Below, piece after piece: positions 25,908 to 34,707 of a DNA stretch of 64,000 bases. The position numbers were made by a program, and so were the translations under genes. How positions within the stretch are numbered: the stretch's first letter is position 1; the number at the start of each line of letters is the position of its first letter. The notes beneath the pieces were generated by a model, which saw only the letters and a program-made list of their open reading frames with translations, made no database searches and was not told where the DNA came from. This DNA comes from Nostoc linckia NIES-25 (GTDB lineage Bacteria > Cyanobacteriota > Cyanobacteriia > Cyanobacteriales > Nostocaceae): NCBI RefSeq assembly GCF_002368035.1, contig NZ_AP018222.1, positions 4,395,534-4,459,533 on the forward strand, given 5' to 3'.

Positions 25908-27050
25908 ATGAGTACTTTGGTGCAATCTTGGTCATTTCCTTATTGCCTCAGCGGAAGCGACTCGTCGATAGATTGGTCGGCATTGGAAGCAGAATTTGAT
26001 TGGTTGCGATCGCTTGCTGATTGCCCCCAAGATCCGCGCTATCATGCTGAAGGTAATGTTCTCATTCATACAAAACTAGTATGCGAGGCATTAGTGGCAT
26101 TACCCCAATGGCGGGCATTACCAACTCAAGAACGTTCTGTGTTGTTTGCTGCGGCTTTGCTGCACGATGTCGCCAAACCTGCTGCTACACAAATAGAAGC
26201 AGATGGTTGTATTAGTTCCAAAGGTCATGTACTCCAAGGTGCAAAAATGGCACGGGAAATTCTCTGGGATTTGCACGTACCTTTCCATCAACGAGAAGCA
26301 ATTGTAGCTTTGGTAAAATACGGTAGCTTACCCTTGTGGTTTTGGGACAAACCCAACCCCGAACGGTCTGTTATCAAAGCAAGCCAAGTTATTCGTTGTG
26401 ATTTACTAGGTTTGCTGGCAGAAGCAGATGTCAAAGGTCGCTACTGCGACGACCAAGCAAATTTATTGGAACGAATCGAATTCTTTCGAGAATTTTGCCA
26501 GGAAAATCACTGTTTTGAGCAGCCGCGAGTATTTCCATCAGCACACAGTCGGTTTGTTTATTTTCAAAAAGAAGATGGAAACCCAGACTATGCAGCTTAT
26601 GACGACACGCGCTTTCAGGTGGTGATGATGTCAGGATTACCCGGTTCGGGAAAAGATACCTGGATTAAAGAAAATCTTCCTGACTGGCAGGTAATTTCTT
26701 TAGATAGACTGCGAAATTCAATGGGGATTGACCCTGAAGACGATCAAGGTGCAGTTGTAAATGCAGCCAAAGCGATCGCTAAAGATTATATGCGAGATGG
26801 ACAATCCTTTGTTTGGAATGCCACCAACATTAGCCGTCAAGTGCGGGGGATGCTAGTTCGCTTGTTTGCCAGTTATCAAGCCAGTATTCGGATTGTGTAT
26901 TTGGAGACGGCTTGGAAAGAACTGCTGAGAAGAAATGGCGATCGCACCGCCAAGCTTCCAGAGAAAGTACTTTACCGCTTAAAAACTCGTCTAGAAGTCC
27001 CCAATATTACCGAAGCACATACTGTAGATTGGGTAGTCGAGGAATTTTGA
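25908..27050 (+). CDS. HD-Pnk: HD phosphohydrolase fused to 5'-OH polynucleotide kinase
   Basis: 380-aa two-domain protein. The N-terminal HD domain has LLHDVAKP with surrounding His residues (HAEGNVLIHTKL, KGHVLQGAKMA) and is expected to act on 2',3'-cyclic or 3' phosphates. The C-terminal kinase has the P-loop SGLPGSGKDTW and VISLDRLRNSMG, as in T4-type polynucleotide kinases. This architecture matches characterised bacterial HD-Pnk end-healing enzymes. The start at 25908 follows GAGG at 25896-25899; an earlier in-frame codon at 25818 would overlap the ligase gene and add non-family residues. Operonic with the RNA ligase. Confidence 0.88.
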   Translation: MSTLVQSWSFPYCLSGSDSSIDWSALEAEFDWLRSLADCPQDPRYHAEGNVLIHTKLVCEALVALPQWRALPTQERSVLFAAALLHDVAKPAATQIEADGCISSKGHVLQGAKMAREILWDLHVPFHQREAIVALVKYGSLPLWFWDKPNPERSVIKASQVIRCDLLGLLAEADVKGRYCDDQANLLERIEFFREFCQENHCFEQPRVFPSAHSRFVYFQKEDGNPDYAAYDDTRFQVVMMSGLPGSGKDTWIKENLPDWQVISLDRLRNSMGIDPEDDQGAVVNAAKAIAKDYMRDGQSFVWNATNISRQVRGMLVRLFASYQASIRIVYLETAWKELLRRNGDRTAKLPEKVLYRLKTRLEVPNITEAHTVDWVVEEF

Positions 27051-27062
27051 CCTTTTTTCTTG

Positions 27063-27088
27063 TAGGATGGGCGTCTCGCCCGTCCTAG
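27063..27088. repeat. Short palindromic repeat (AGGATGGGCG / CGCCCGTCCT)
   Basis: Ten-base inverted arms around a short loop, of a type scattered through Nostoc genomes. It lies between the convergent HD-Pnk and ankyrin genes and may serve as a terminator. Confidence 0.5.
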
Positions 27089-27125
27089 AGCGAGATTCCC
27101 AAATCACAAACTGTATTAAATACAA

Positions 27126-29513
27126 TTAATCCCACCAAAAAAACAAGTCGTCACTTGAGCCAAGACTTTCGGCTAAACGTTCCACAGAACCACAGCCTTG
27201 GTCTACAATATCAGGGCAAAAATCATACATGCGATCGCCAAGTCCTTCAGGGTCTTGAATAGGAGTGAGGAAGCGACCTTCAAGGGTATCATGGGCAACC
27301 AAAGTCAAAATAAAAGGCTGTACTGCTTCAAGTTCTCGCAGCCATTGAACAACATAACCAGGGCCGATACCGCAATTACAACCATTTGTTTGATGTAAGG
27401 CAATGGCATCATATTTATCTGTGGTTGGCAAAACATAGAGTTGTTTCGGCCCTTCTGCATCGTGATATTTGTCTGGCTCGTAGACAAAGCAACCCCGTTG
27501 TAAAAATTGTTGTTGTAAATCTTCAGTTTTGATATGACTTCGGCGTTTGCTGTTCACATGAACTTTAAACCAGCCAGGGATATCATCATACATGGGTACT
27601 GGCTGACTGCCACAAATTTCACCTAAATCTGCAACTGCTTTTTGATATTCAGGGTTTTGGGCCGCTTGCGAAAAATCTGGACGAGGTAGCTCTGCTCCCC
27701 AACGTTCATCATGATTACTATCGTTTTCTTCATCATCTTCATCTTGTTCATCCCATCGTCGTTTTTCAACACCACACTTAACCAGCAGTTCTATAACCTG
27801 ATGATGGTCAAATAAATCAGCTAAAGTCATAGCTGTATCGCCATCTTTGGAAACAGCATTGACATCAGCACCCGATTCAATCAGCATTGGAATTAGCTCT
27901 AAATGTTCTTGTTTTTGTACTGCTTCCATTAAAGGAGTGTGATGTTCATTATTTTTAGCGTTGACATCTGCTCCTGACTCGATGAGAAATTTTGCCAGTT
28001 CTATATGGCCATTTTTCAAAGCCATCAAAAGCGGCGTATCTCCCTCAGAATCGTGCTGATTAATATTTACTCCTGCCTGGATTAATATTTGCACAACCTC
28101 TAGATTTCCATTTATGCAAGCAAGACACAGGGCATCTCTTCCAAAACAATCTCTTGCTTGAAGATTTGCTTGATGTGCCACTAAAACTTGCACGATATTT
28201 TTATAGCCTTTACTTGCTGCTAACATCAAAGAAGTTATGCTCAAGGAAAATCCCATTACAATTAATGACTCATAATCGTCTGAAATAATCCCACGAGGTT
28301 GTCGTTGATTGGCATCAACAATATCACTGGCATTAATATCAGCATCGGCATCAAGCAGCAAATTTACAATCTCTAAATTTCCAGTTGATGCTGCTAACAT
28401 TAACGGCGTGCGGTTCTTCGTTTTTCTCCTTTGGTCGCGTGCATTCACGTTAGCACCTCTAGCCAACGACTCACGCACAGCTGCAACATCTCCCTGTTCC
28501 GCAGCCTTGAGCAGATGTTCCTCTGGACTTACCCTTGGTGCATTTACACCAAACTGACGCAGAACTTCTAAAACCTGATAATGTTCGTTTCGCACTGCCC
28601 AATCATAGGCTGATAGTCCTTCGCCATCTTTACGGTAAGGGTTTGCACCTGCTTCTAACAAAACTGCTAATGCTTCTCCATGACCGCAACGTGCTGCCAG
28701 AATTACTGGGAAGGTATCGACTGCAATTTCTGGTTTGGGAATGTTGGAATTGGTAAGTTTTGCTCGGTTTACAGCAATATCAATAGACTCAATTGTTTCG
28801 CCTACCTCAGATAATGGTGCATCTGAGGTTTCAACTGCGTCGAGTTTGTTAAAGGCTTTACCAATCGTTTCTAGAGTATCGAATGTTGCTTTGAATGCAG
28901 ATCCAGCTTGCCTGTAAATTGTTGCACGGTTTATTGTAATACTTGATGTCAAAACATTTACATCTGCCCCAGCAGCTATCAACGCTCTAATGACTGCTGC
29001 CGAACCTTGTGCTGCTGACATTGCAATCGGTGGTATACCGTTATACTTTGTTGTTTGGGTTGGGTTAGCACCTGCGGCAATGAGTTTGAGAGCGATATCG
29101 AAGTTACCATTTTCAATCACTTTTAGTAAAGGAGTTGAAAGCATACTGCCATTATCAACATCAGCACCCGCAGCAATTAATAAATCAACTATTTCCGCAT
29201 TTCCTACTCTGGCTGCTTCTTCTAACGGACTTCCAGAGTATGTGGACACATTCACATCTGCACCCTTGGCAAGCAAAACTCTGACAGTTTCCACTCGATT
29301 TGTCATCACTGCCCAAACTAACGAGTGTCTGAGTGAGGAGTCATCAGCACCCGCTTCAATTAACGCACATTTAATTTCATCTGGGCCGTAGCGTGCCAGT
29401 TCATAGGCTGTTTCATCGCCTTTTTTGGCATTTGGATTTGCGCCTGTAGCAAGTAATTCTTTTACGCGCTGGGTATCGCGGGACTCAATAGCGGCAATTA
29501 GCTGCTCGTCCAT
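27126..29513 (-). CDS. Ankyrin-repeat protein with C-terminal DUF4253 domain
   Basis: 795 aa. Residues 1 to about 590 are at least ten ankyrin repeats, seen as repeated units such as GNAEIVDLLIAAGADV, GHIELAKFLIESGADV and TPLMEAVQKQEH. An acidic stretch (DEQDEDDEENDSNHDE) links them to a C-terminal domain of about 180 residues with features of DUF4253 (YDAIALHQTNGCNCGIG..., PFILTLVAHDTLEGRF, ending FFWWD). No signal peptide is seen; a cytoplasmic protein-interaction role is inferred. It faces the RNA-repair genes convergently and could be part of the same island or an independent insertion. Confidence 0.85.
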   Translation of the reverse strand: MDEQLIAAIESRDTQRVKELLATGANPNAKKGDETAYELARYGPDEIKCALIEAGADDSSLRHSLVWAVMTNRVETVRVLLAKGADVNVSTYSGSPLEEAARVGNAEIVDLLIAAGADVDNGSMLSTPLLKVIENGNFDIALKLIAAGANPTQTTKYNGIPPIAMSAAQGSAAVIRALIAAGADVNVLTSSITINRATIYRQAGSAFKATFDTLETIGKAFNKLDAVETSDAPLSEVGETIESIDIAVNRAKLTNSNIPKPEIAVDTFPVILAARCGHGEALAVLLEAGANPYRKDGEGLSAYDWAVRNEHYQVLEVLRQFGVNAPRVSPEEHLLKAAEQGDVAAVRESLARGANVNARDQRRKTKNRTPLMLAASTGNLEIVNLLLDADADINASDIVDANQRQPRGIISDDYESLIVMGFSLSITSLMLAASKGYKNIVQVLVAHQANLQARDCFGRDALCLACINGNLEVVQILIQAGVNINQHDSEGDTPLLMALKNGHIELAKFLIESGADVNAKNNEHHTPLMEAVQKQEHLELIPMLIESGADVNAVSKDGDTAMTLADLFDHHQVIELLVKCGVEKRRWDEQDEDDEENDSNHDERWGAELPRPDFSQAAQNPEYQKAVADLGEICGSQPVPMYDDIPGWFKVHVNSKRRSHIKTEDLQQQFLQRGCFVYEPDKYHDAEGPKQLYVLPTTDKYDAIALHQTNGCNCGIGPGYVVQWLRELEAVQPFILTLVAHDTLEGRFLTPIQDPEGLGDRMYDFCPDIVDQGCGSVERLAESLGSSDDLFFWWD

Positions 29514-30049
29514 AACATTTTATACCTAGATAATTGGAGTTATCTAGTTATTTTGCCCATCTAACTCCAACTAAGTCTAAATAGTTAACACAAAAATCTA
29601 TTGTGAAAAAACCTTGACGCGATGCTGGTGATAGATAACTCGACGTATCTACAGGTAACACTACATCTTTGTTCTAAGTGTCCTTGGCGTATGACACCTA
29701 CTATATCTGAAATAGTTAATGCTTCTTCTTGGTGGTGGGTAACAAAAATTGCTGAAGTATCTGTTTGGGTGGAAAGATCGCGCAGAGGCGCAGAGAGTGG
29801 GAGAGAAGAGTTGGTTTTTGTATTTACAATCAACTTGGTATTTTCAATCTTTACCATTGACAGATACTAGTAAGTAAGAAAATTTCTTAAAAAAGTAAGT
29901 TTTTATTCTCTAGCCAGATGAATTTCTGGGAAGGAAACCTAGTCTTTTTTCTAGGTTTTCTTGCCTAAAAATTTGTGAAAACATTTAAACAAAGCTTAAA
30001 CATACTGTCTTTAAATAGATCGCAGATTCTTAATTCCAAGGAGCGCCTA
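29514..30049. other. Intergenic region with a gene remnant
   Basis: Holds an ABC-transporter ATPase fragment (29585-29857, minus strand) and a Nostoc-type repeat related to CGCAGAGGCGCAGAGA near 29780-29796. The last 200 bp are A/T-rich upstream sequence of the SDR gene. Nothing else was seen. Confidence 0.5.
29585..29857 (-). pseudogene. Remnant of an ABC transporter ATPase (C-terminal half of the nucleotide-binding domain)
   Basis: The frame contains SAIFVTHHQEEALTISDIVGV and RQGHLEQ, the segment after Walker B of CysA/PotA-type import ATPases (H-switch region). Walker A, signature and Walker B are missing and the flanking residues are unrelated. The fragment is too short to function. Confidence 0.65.
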
Positions 30050-30802
30050 ATGGTAGGAAATAGCGAACTCAAGAATAAAGTAGCCTTGATTACTGGTGCA
30101 AATAAAGGTATTGGATGGGAAATGAGCCGTCAACTGGGGAATTATGGATTGACGATTTTGATAGCAGCGCGGAATTTAGAAGCAGCAAAAACCGCAGCGA
30201 GTAAGTTGCATGATGAGGGAGTATCAGCAGAAGCGATCGCTCTTGATGTCACTAACAGTACTCAAATTCAGTCTGCTTTTCAACAGATTAGCGATTCTTT
30301 TGGTAAGCTCGATATTTTAATTAATAATGCAGGTGTATTTTTGGATGGCGACTGGTTAACCAGTAATGCCAGTTCTGTTTCAATAGATATTATTCGCCAG
30401 ACATTCAACACCAACTTTTTTGGCTTAGTTGAACTGACTCAAGTACTGCTACCTTTAATTTTAAAAAGCCCTAGCGGTCGAATCGTTAATATCTCTAGTA
30501 TTGAAGGTTCATTGACACTTCATGCTACTCCCGATTCCCCAATTTATGACTCTAAACCATTTGCTTACAATGCTTCTAAGGCAGCAGTCAACGCCTTTAC
30601 TATCCATCTAGCCCATGAGTTACGCAATACTCCTGTGAAAATTAATAGCGCCCATCCAGGTTGGGTGAAAACTGAATTAGGCGGTGAGGGTGCAATGATA
30701 GATGTCACCGAAGGAGCGAAAACTGGCGTTGAGTTAGCAATACTCCCTGATGATGGGCCGAGTGGTGGCTTTTTTCATCTCGGTCAACCAGTTCCTTGGT
30801 AA
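30050..30802 (+). CDS. Short-chain dehydrogenase/reductase family protein
   Basis: 250-aa classical SDR. The cofactor motif TGANKGIG, NNAGVF, the catalytic Ser in VNISSIEGS and YNASK (YxxxK) are all present, as is the HPGWVKTELGG segment common in carbonyl reductase-like SDRs. NADPH use is likely, as AARN follows beta-2; the substrate is unknown. The start at 30050 is supported by AAGGAG at 30038-30043; an in-frame alternative-codon start at 29975 is unlikely. It stands alone between a gene remnant and an esterase gene. Confidence 0.9.
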   Translation: MVGNSELKNKVALITGANKGIGWEMSRQLGNYGLTILIAARNLEAAKTAASKLHDEGVSAEAIALDVTNSTQIQSAFQQISDSFGKLDILINNAGVFLDGDWLTSNASSVSIDIIRQTFNTNFFGLVELTQVLLPLILKSPSGRIVNISSIEGSLTLHATPDSPIYDSKPFAYNASKAAVNAFTIHLAHELRNTPVKINSAHPGWVKTELGGEGAMIDVTEGAKTGVELAILPDDGPSGGFFHLGQPVPW

Positions 30803-30883
30803 AAACCCTGCCGAAGTGGCATCCGCTTGCTGATACGCAAGTCTACTTGAAGAGATAGGATCTACTAAAAGAGTCATATTTTT

Positions 30884-30888
30884 AGGAG
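30884..30888 (+). promoter_or_regulatory. Shine-Dalgarno that points to a CTG start
   Basis: AGGAG seven nucleotides before CTG at 30896. No ATG, GTG or TTG lies at suitable spacing in the esterase frame. Confidence 0.6.
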
Positions 30889-30895
30889 CAGACCT

Positions 30896-31516
30896 CTGTC
30901 TTTACAATTTATCAACGTTCCTACAGCCAATTCTCAACCGCCCGCAGGTTTAATCGTCACTTTGCATGGTTGGGGTGCTAATGCTGAAGATGTAGCATCT
31001 TTGTTGCCTTTGCTTGATTTACCCGATTATCAGTTTGTATTACCCAATGCACCTTTTCCTTATCCCTATTCCCCTATAGGGAGGGCATGGTATGACTTAA
31101 GAGTAGAAAATATGTATGAAGGGTTGCCAGAAAGCCGACAGCTATTAATAGATTTGTTGCAATCTTTAGAAAGCAGTACTGGAGTACCTTTGTCACGGAC
31201 TATTTTGAGTGGATTTTCTCAAGGTGGAGCAATGACTTTAGATGTAGGATCGAAATTGCCCCTAGCAGGTTTAGTTGTGATGAGTGGGTATTTACATCCT
31301 AATGCTGTTACAGCAACTAAAGGTGAAATTTCACCGACTTTAATCAGCCACGGGAGATATGATGAAGTTGTACCACTACAAGCAGCATTGAAGGCACGAG
31401 AAACCCTAGAGTCTTTAGAAGTGGCGGTAGAGTATCACGAATTTGGGACGGGGCATGAAATCGATGCACAAACTTTAAAGGTACTACGCAATTTTATTGT
31501 GAATACAATTGCTTAG
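30896..31516 (+). CDS. Phospholipase/carboxylesterase-family hydrolase, probable CTG start
   Basis: 206-aa alpha/beta hydrolase of the esterase YpfH/carboxylesterase type. The nucleophile elbow GFSQGG (Ser), an Asp in SHGRYDEVVP and a His near GTGHEID form the triad. The oxyanion segment LHGWGANA is near the N-terminus. The conserved start of this family in cyanobacteria (M-SLQFI-) aligns with CTG-TCT-TTA-CAA at 30896, and a good AGGAG precedes it. The first conventional codon in frame (TTG at 30962) would delete about 22 conserved residues, including the strand LIVTLHG. A 93-bp spacer separates it from the SDR gene. Confidence 0.8.
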   Translation: MSLQFINVPTANSQPPAGLIVTLHGWGANAEDVASLLPLLDLPDYQFVLPNAPFPYPYSPIGRAWYDLRVENMYEGLPESRQLLIDLLQSLESSTGVPLSRTILSGFSQGGAMTLDVGSKLPLAGLVVMSGYLHPNAVTATKGEISPTLISHGRYDEVVPLQAALKARETLESLEVAVEYHEFGTGHEIDAQTLKVLRNFIVNTIA

Positions 31517-31671
31517 TTAAGATTACGAATTTTTTATAAATTCTGGTATAAATGCGGAAAAAATTCACGAAATCAATAGCCTCTAATGAGTAAGATATAT
31601 TGGGAGGCTGCAAAATAACGCAACTTCACCCATGCTGAAGGCGGATGCTGCATAAGGGAGGGGCAAGCATT

Positions 31672-31884
31672 ATGACAACTCTAAGCATTTCCAGGAAAGA
31701 AATTGCTGCCATGACTGCGGCAGAAGTAGAAGAACTAGCTACACGTCTGGAACTGGATAACTACAGTAATGCTTTTGAGGGTTTAAATGATTGGCATCTA
31801 CTACGAGCGATCGCATTTCAGCGTCCAGAGTTAGTAGAACCCTACATTTATTTGTTAGACTTGGAACCCTACGACGAAGCTTAG
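31672..31884 (+). CDS. Conserved cyanobacterial small acidic protein
   Basis: 70-aa protein MTTLSISRKEIAAM..., rich in Glu and Leu, ending YLLDLEPYDEA. The ATG at 31672 follows GGGAGGGG at 31657-31664. It is predicted helical, soluble and without cysteines. Similar small proteins are found next to coaBC in cyanobacteria by my recollection; the function is unknown. A palindrome at 31898-31925 lies between it and coaBC and may terminate its transcript. Confidence 0.7.
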   Translation: MTTLSISRKEIAAMTAAEVEELATRLELDNYSNAFEGLNDWHLLRAIAFQRPELVEPYIYLLDLEPYDEA

Positions 31885-31897
31885 TTGAGAGTTGAGA

Positions 31898-31925
31898 GTA
31901 GAGACGCGATTAATCGCGTCTGTAC
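31898..31925. repeat. Palindromic repeat (GTAGAGACGCGATTAATCGCGTC...)
   Basis: Near-perfect 28-bp palindrome of the family seen also at 33230-33258 and 60895-60947. This is a common intergenic palindrome class in Nostoc-type genomes, possibly a terminator or recombination hotspot. Confidence 0.8.
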
Positions 31926-31998
31926 AAGAGTTAAGAGTTGGAAATTCATATTCGTAACTACTTGCTCATTGCTTACTACTCACTCTTAACTTTTTACC

Positions 31999-33210
31999 AT
32001 GACTAATCCAAAATTAAACAGGGTTTTAGTTGCTATAGGTGGCGGTATCGCCGCCTATAAAATCTGCGAGCTGATTTCCACGCTGTTTAAAACCGGGGTG
32101 GAAGTACGAGTCATCCTCACCCGTTCCGCGCAAAAATTTATTACGCCTTTGACTGTCGCCACCCTATCCCGCCATCAAGCATACACAGATGATGATTTTT
32201 GGCAAGCAACTCACTCTCGTCCGTTGCATATTGAGTTGGGTGAATGGGCAGATGCTATGGTAATTGCTCCGTTGACGGCTAATACATTAGCAAAATTAGC
32301 CTACGGGATGGCTGATAATTTACTCACAAACACCGTGCTGGCTTCTACTTGTCCCGTATTATTAGCACCAGCGATGAATACGGATATGTGGGAACAACTA
32401 TCGGTACAGCGAAATTGGCAACAGCTGTCCATCGATAGCCGATATCATGGGATGAATACAGCATCAGGTTTATTAGCTTGCGATCGCGTCGGTGCTGGCA
32501 GGATGGCAGAACCTTCAGAAATTCTAGTTTACATCCAATCGCTCCTGCACACCCAAGGCAAACGAGATTTAGTAGGTAAACGAGTGTTAGTTAGTGCTGG
32601 GGGAACGCGAGAATATCTCGACCCAGTAAGGTTTATTGGCAATCCTTCCACTGGGAAAATGGGATTAGCCCTAGCCCAGGCAGCACTCCACCGAGGCGCA
32701 AGAGTCACTCTGGTGCATACTCCAGCTAATTGGGAAGTACCATTGGGAGTACAAGCAATTCCTGTGACGAGTGCAGAGCAAATGCACCACGCTATGGTAG
32801 AGTATCTAGCCAACGCTGATATCATTGTCATGTCAGCAGCGGTGGCAGATGTCAAGCCCAGAGATTATAGTACAGAAAAATTGCCCAAGCGATCGCTCCC
32901 CCAAGCTTTACCCTTGGAACCCGTACCTGATATAGTCGCCCGATTAGCAGAACTCAAACAGTCGCATCAGATATTAGTTGGTTTTGCCGCACAAAGTGGC
33001 GATATTGTCAAGCCTGCGTTAGAAAAATTACAGAACAAAAAATTAGATGCCATCGTTGCTAATCCCATCGATCTTCCTAATAGTGGTTTTGGCAGCGATA
33101 ATAATCAAGCGATATTTTTAGATATACAAGGAAATCAATTAGAAATTGCACCTTGTTCCAAATTAGAAATGGCGCATCAATTATTTGATTTTCTCACCAG
33201 CGAATTTTAG
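31999..33210 (+). CDS. coaBC: Phosphopantothenoylcysteine decarboxylase / phosphopantothenate-cysteine ligase
   Basis: 403-aa bifunctional coenzyme A enzyme. The N-terminal flavoprotein CoaC domain (1 to about 185) has GGGIAAYKICEL, the His-bearing segment HIELGEWADAMVIAPLTA and the PAMNTDMW substrate clamp. The C-terminal CoaB ligase (about 190-400) carries SAGGTREYLDPVRFIGN..., STGKMG, and AAVADVKP. Length and order are normal. The start ATG at 31999 follows a weak upstream site. Confidence 0.96.
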   Translation: MTNPKLNRVLVAIGGGIAAYKICELISTLFKTGVEVRVILTRSAQKFITPLTVATLSRHQAYTDDDFWQATHSRPLHIELGEWADAMVIAPLTANTLAKLAYGMADNLLTNTVLASTCPVLLAPAMNTDMWEQLSVQRNWQQLSIDSRYHGMNTASGLLACDRVGAGRMAEPSEILVYIQSLLHTQGKRDLVGKRVLVSAGGTREYLDPVRFIGNPSTGKMGLALAQAALHRGARVTLVHTPANWEVPLGVQAIPVTSAEQMHHAMVEYLANADIIVMSAAVADVKPRDYSTEKLPKRSLPQALPLEPVPDIVARLAELKQSHQILVGFAAQSGDIVKPALEKLQNKKLDAIVANPIDLPNSGFGSDNNQAIFLDIQGNQLEIAPCSKLEMAHQLFDFLTSEF

Positions 33211-33229
33211 ATTTTCAATTTTGACAAAA

Positions 33230-33258
33230 GTAGAGACGTTGCATTGCAACGTCTCTAC
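33230..33258. repeat. Perfect 29-bp palindrome between coaBC and the lipoate-ligase-like gene
   Basis: GTAGAGACGTTGCA and its exact complement flank a single T. It belongs to the same palindrome class as 31898-31925. Confidence 0.85.
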
Positions 33259-33293
33259 ATCTGTTGGATTTAGACACATCCCACAAAACACCC

Positions 33294-34076
33294 ATGAGAC
33301 AACTAGCAACTTTTACATCCACCTGGCGTTTTATTCCAATGCTTCAGACATCAGGAGAAGTACAAATGGCGATCGACGCTTGGTTGTTTAACCAATGCGA
33401 AAAAGGACAACATCTGCCTACCTTGCGTTTTTATACCTGGCATCCCCACGCCATCTCCTTGGGACATCTGCAAAAACAATGGCCTGCCCAGTGGCATAAT
33501 CTAATTTATCAAGGACAGGAACTCGATGTAGTTCGTCGCCCAACGGGAGGTAGAGCTGTTCTCCATCAAGGAGACTTAAGCTACACTCTGATTACTTCAG
33601 CTAGTAGTGCAAAAAGCTGGGGTGTTTATGAAAATATCTGTAACTTTTTGATTCAAGGCTGGCAAAAGTTGGGTATTGAATTACATTACGGTTCTGCTGG
33701 ACGGGGTTACATTCACAATCCCAGTTGCTTCAACACAGCAACAGCAGCTGACTTAGTTACCACCGATGGAAGTAAATTTATAGGCAGCGCCCAACGCAAG
33801 GGAAGAAATACAATTCTGCAACACGGCTCGATGATTTTGTCTACAGACAAAGGTTTATTTGAGGAAATCTTTGAACAATCGGCTCCCTGGAATACCTCAT
33901 TTTGTAATATACAAGAACAGGATGGCTGGATTGTGAAGATTGTGGATACTCTCACACAGACGGCAAAACAGTATTTTGGTATAGAATTAGTCACCCAACC
34001 ATTCACAGAACTAGAATGGCAGGATATCCTCAAATTGCGATCGCTTTATGAAGTGCGTAGGCGTAGCCCGTCGTAG
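33294..34076 (+). CDS. Lipoate/octanoate protein transferase family (BPL/LplA/LipB-type)
   Basis: 260-aa protein of the biotin/lipoate A/B ligase fold. The family motif RRPTGGRAVLHQGDLSYTL and the Lys-bearing segment DGSKFIGSAQRKGRN are present, as in LplA/LipM octanoyltransferases. It probably attaches or transfers octanoyl/lipoyl groups to the E2/H-protein domains. The start at 33294 (MRQLATFTSTWRF) is preferred over a TTG at 33264. The last residues (RRRSPS) derive from a Nostoc repeat GCGTAGGCGTAGCCC that enters the end of the gene at about 34054, so the native C-terminus has been replaced. Confidence 0.83.
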   Translation: MRQLATFTSTWRFIPMLQTSGEVQMAIDAWLFNQCEKGQHLPTLRFYTWHPHAISLGHLQKQWPAQWHNLIYQGQELDVVRRPTGGRAVLHQGDLSYTLITSASSAKSWGVYENICNFLIQGWQKLGIELHYGSAGRGYIHNPSCFNTATAADLVTTDGSKFIGSAQRKGRNTILQHGSMILSTDKGLFEEIFEQSAPWNTSFCNIQEQDGWIVKIVDTLTQTAKQYFGIELVTQPFTELEWQDILKLRSLYEVRRRSPS

Positions 34077-34084
34077 ACATCTCC
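34054..34084. repeat. Short Nostoc repeat (GCGTAGGCGTAGCCCGTCG...), overlapping a gene end
   Basis: Same unit as in the RF2 paralog at 4361-4390. It supplies the last codons and the stop of the lipoate-ligase-like gene. Confidence 0.75.
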
Positions 34085-34137
34085 AAGTCCCAAGCTTTAA
34101 TCCTATTGCCACCTAATACCATTTTTGATTTTAGATT

Positions 34138-34524
34138 TTAGGGAATAAATACTGTTGATTGACCAGGATAAACTACCTCAATCACACCCGCCCACGCACA
34201 CATCAATTTAGATGTATTATTCAGTGCTGGGCTGTTAGCAATCAGAATGGTAGGCGAACCTGGTGTCCAAGGCGCGGGGATTACAGGCACACAAGGCATA
34301 GGCGTCAACACGCCCGAAGCTGCTGCTGTGGCAGATGCAACTGCTGGATTGGCTAAAGACGAACACATACCAAAAGGCATGATATTCACCATTGGCTTAT
34401 TATCCAAAATGTTCGCATCAGGCGTACCTGTCAATACCCGATTGACGGGCAGAACTACCAACGAACTTGGTGTCAGCCCAAAACTACACTTGAGGGTTGC
34501 GCCGGAACATACTTGCAGAGCCAT
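34138..34524 (-). CDS. PAAR-like DUF4280 protein
   Basis: 128-aa protein with MALQVCSGATLKCSFG, the repeated NRVLTGTPDANILDNKPMVNI, PFGMCSSLANP, LTPMPCVPV and SKLMCAWAGVIEV. This Cys/Pro/Gly-rich pattern fits the DUF4280 PAAR-like family, a spike-tip protein of contractile injection systems and secretion systems. No tail sheath, tube or baseplate gene is nearby, so here it is an orphan. It is transcribed divergently from the site-2 protease. Confidence 0.85.
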   Translation of the reverse strand: MALQVCSGATLKCSFGLTPSSLVVLPVNRVLTGTPDANILDNKPMVNIMPFGMCSSLANPAVASATAAASGVLTPMPCVPVIPAPWTPGSPTILIANSPALNNTSKLMCAWAGVIEVVYPGQSTVFIP

Positions 34525-34707
34525 AATTCATCCCCTCCACAAATCAAGATACAGTTACTTGGATAATGTAGCGTAGCATTCATTAGGTTGTGTTGCAAAA
34601 CGGCAAGCCGGATAATTTGGGCAGAGGACGGGGGACGTTATACATTAATAAGTGTGTCTGCAATACCGGACTTGTTCTGGCTTAGTCTCAATAGCAAAGG
34701 TTTGGAA

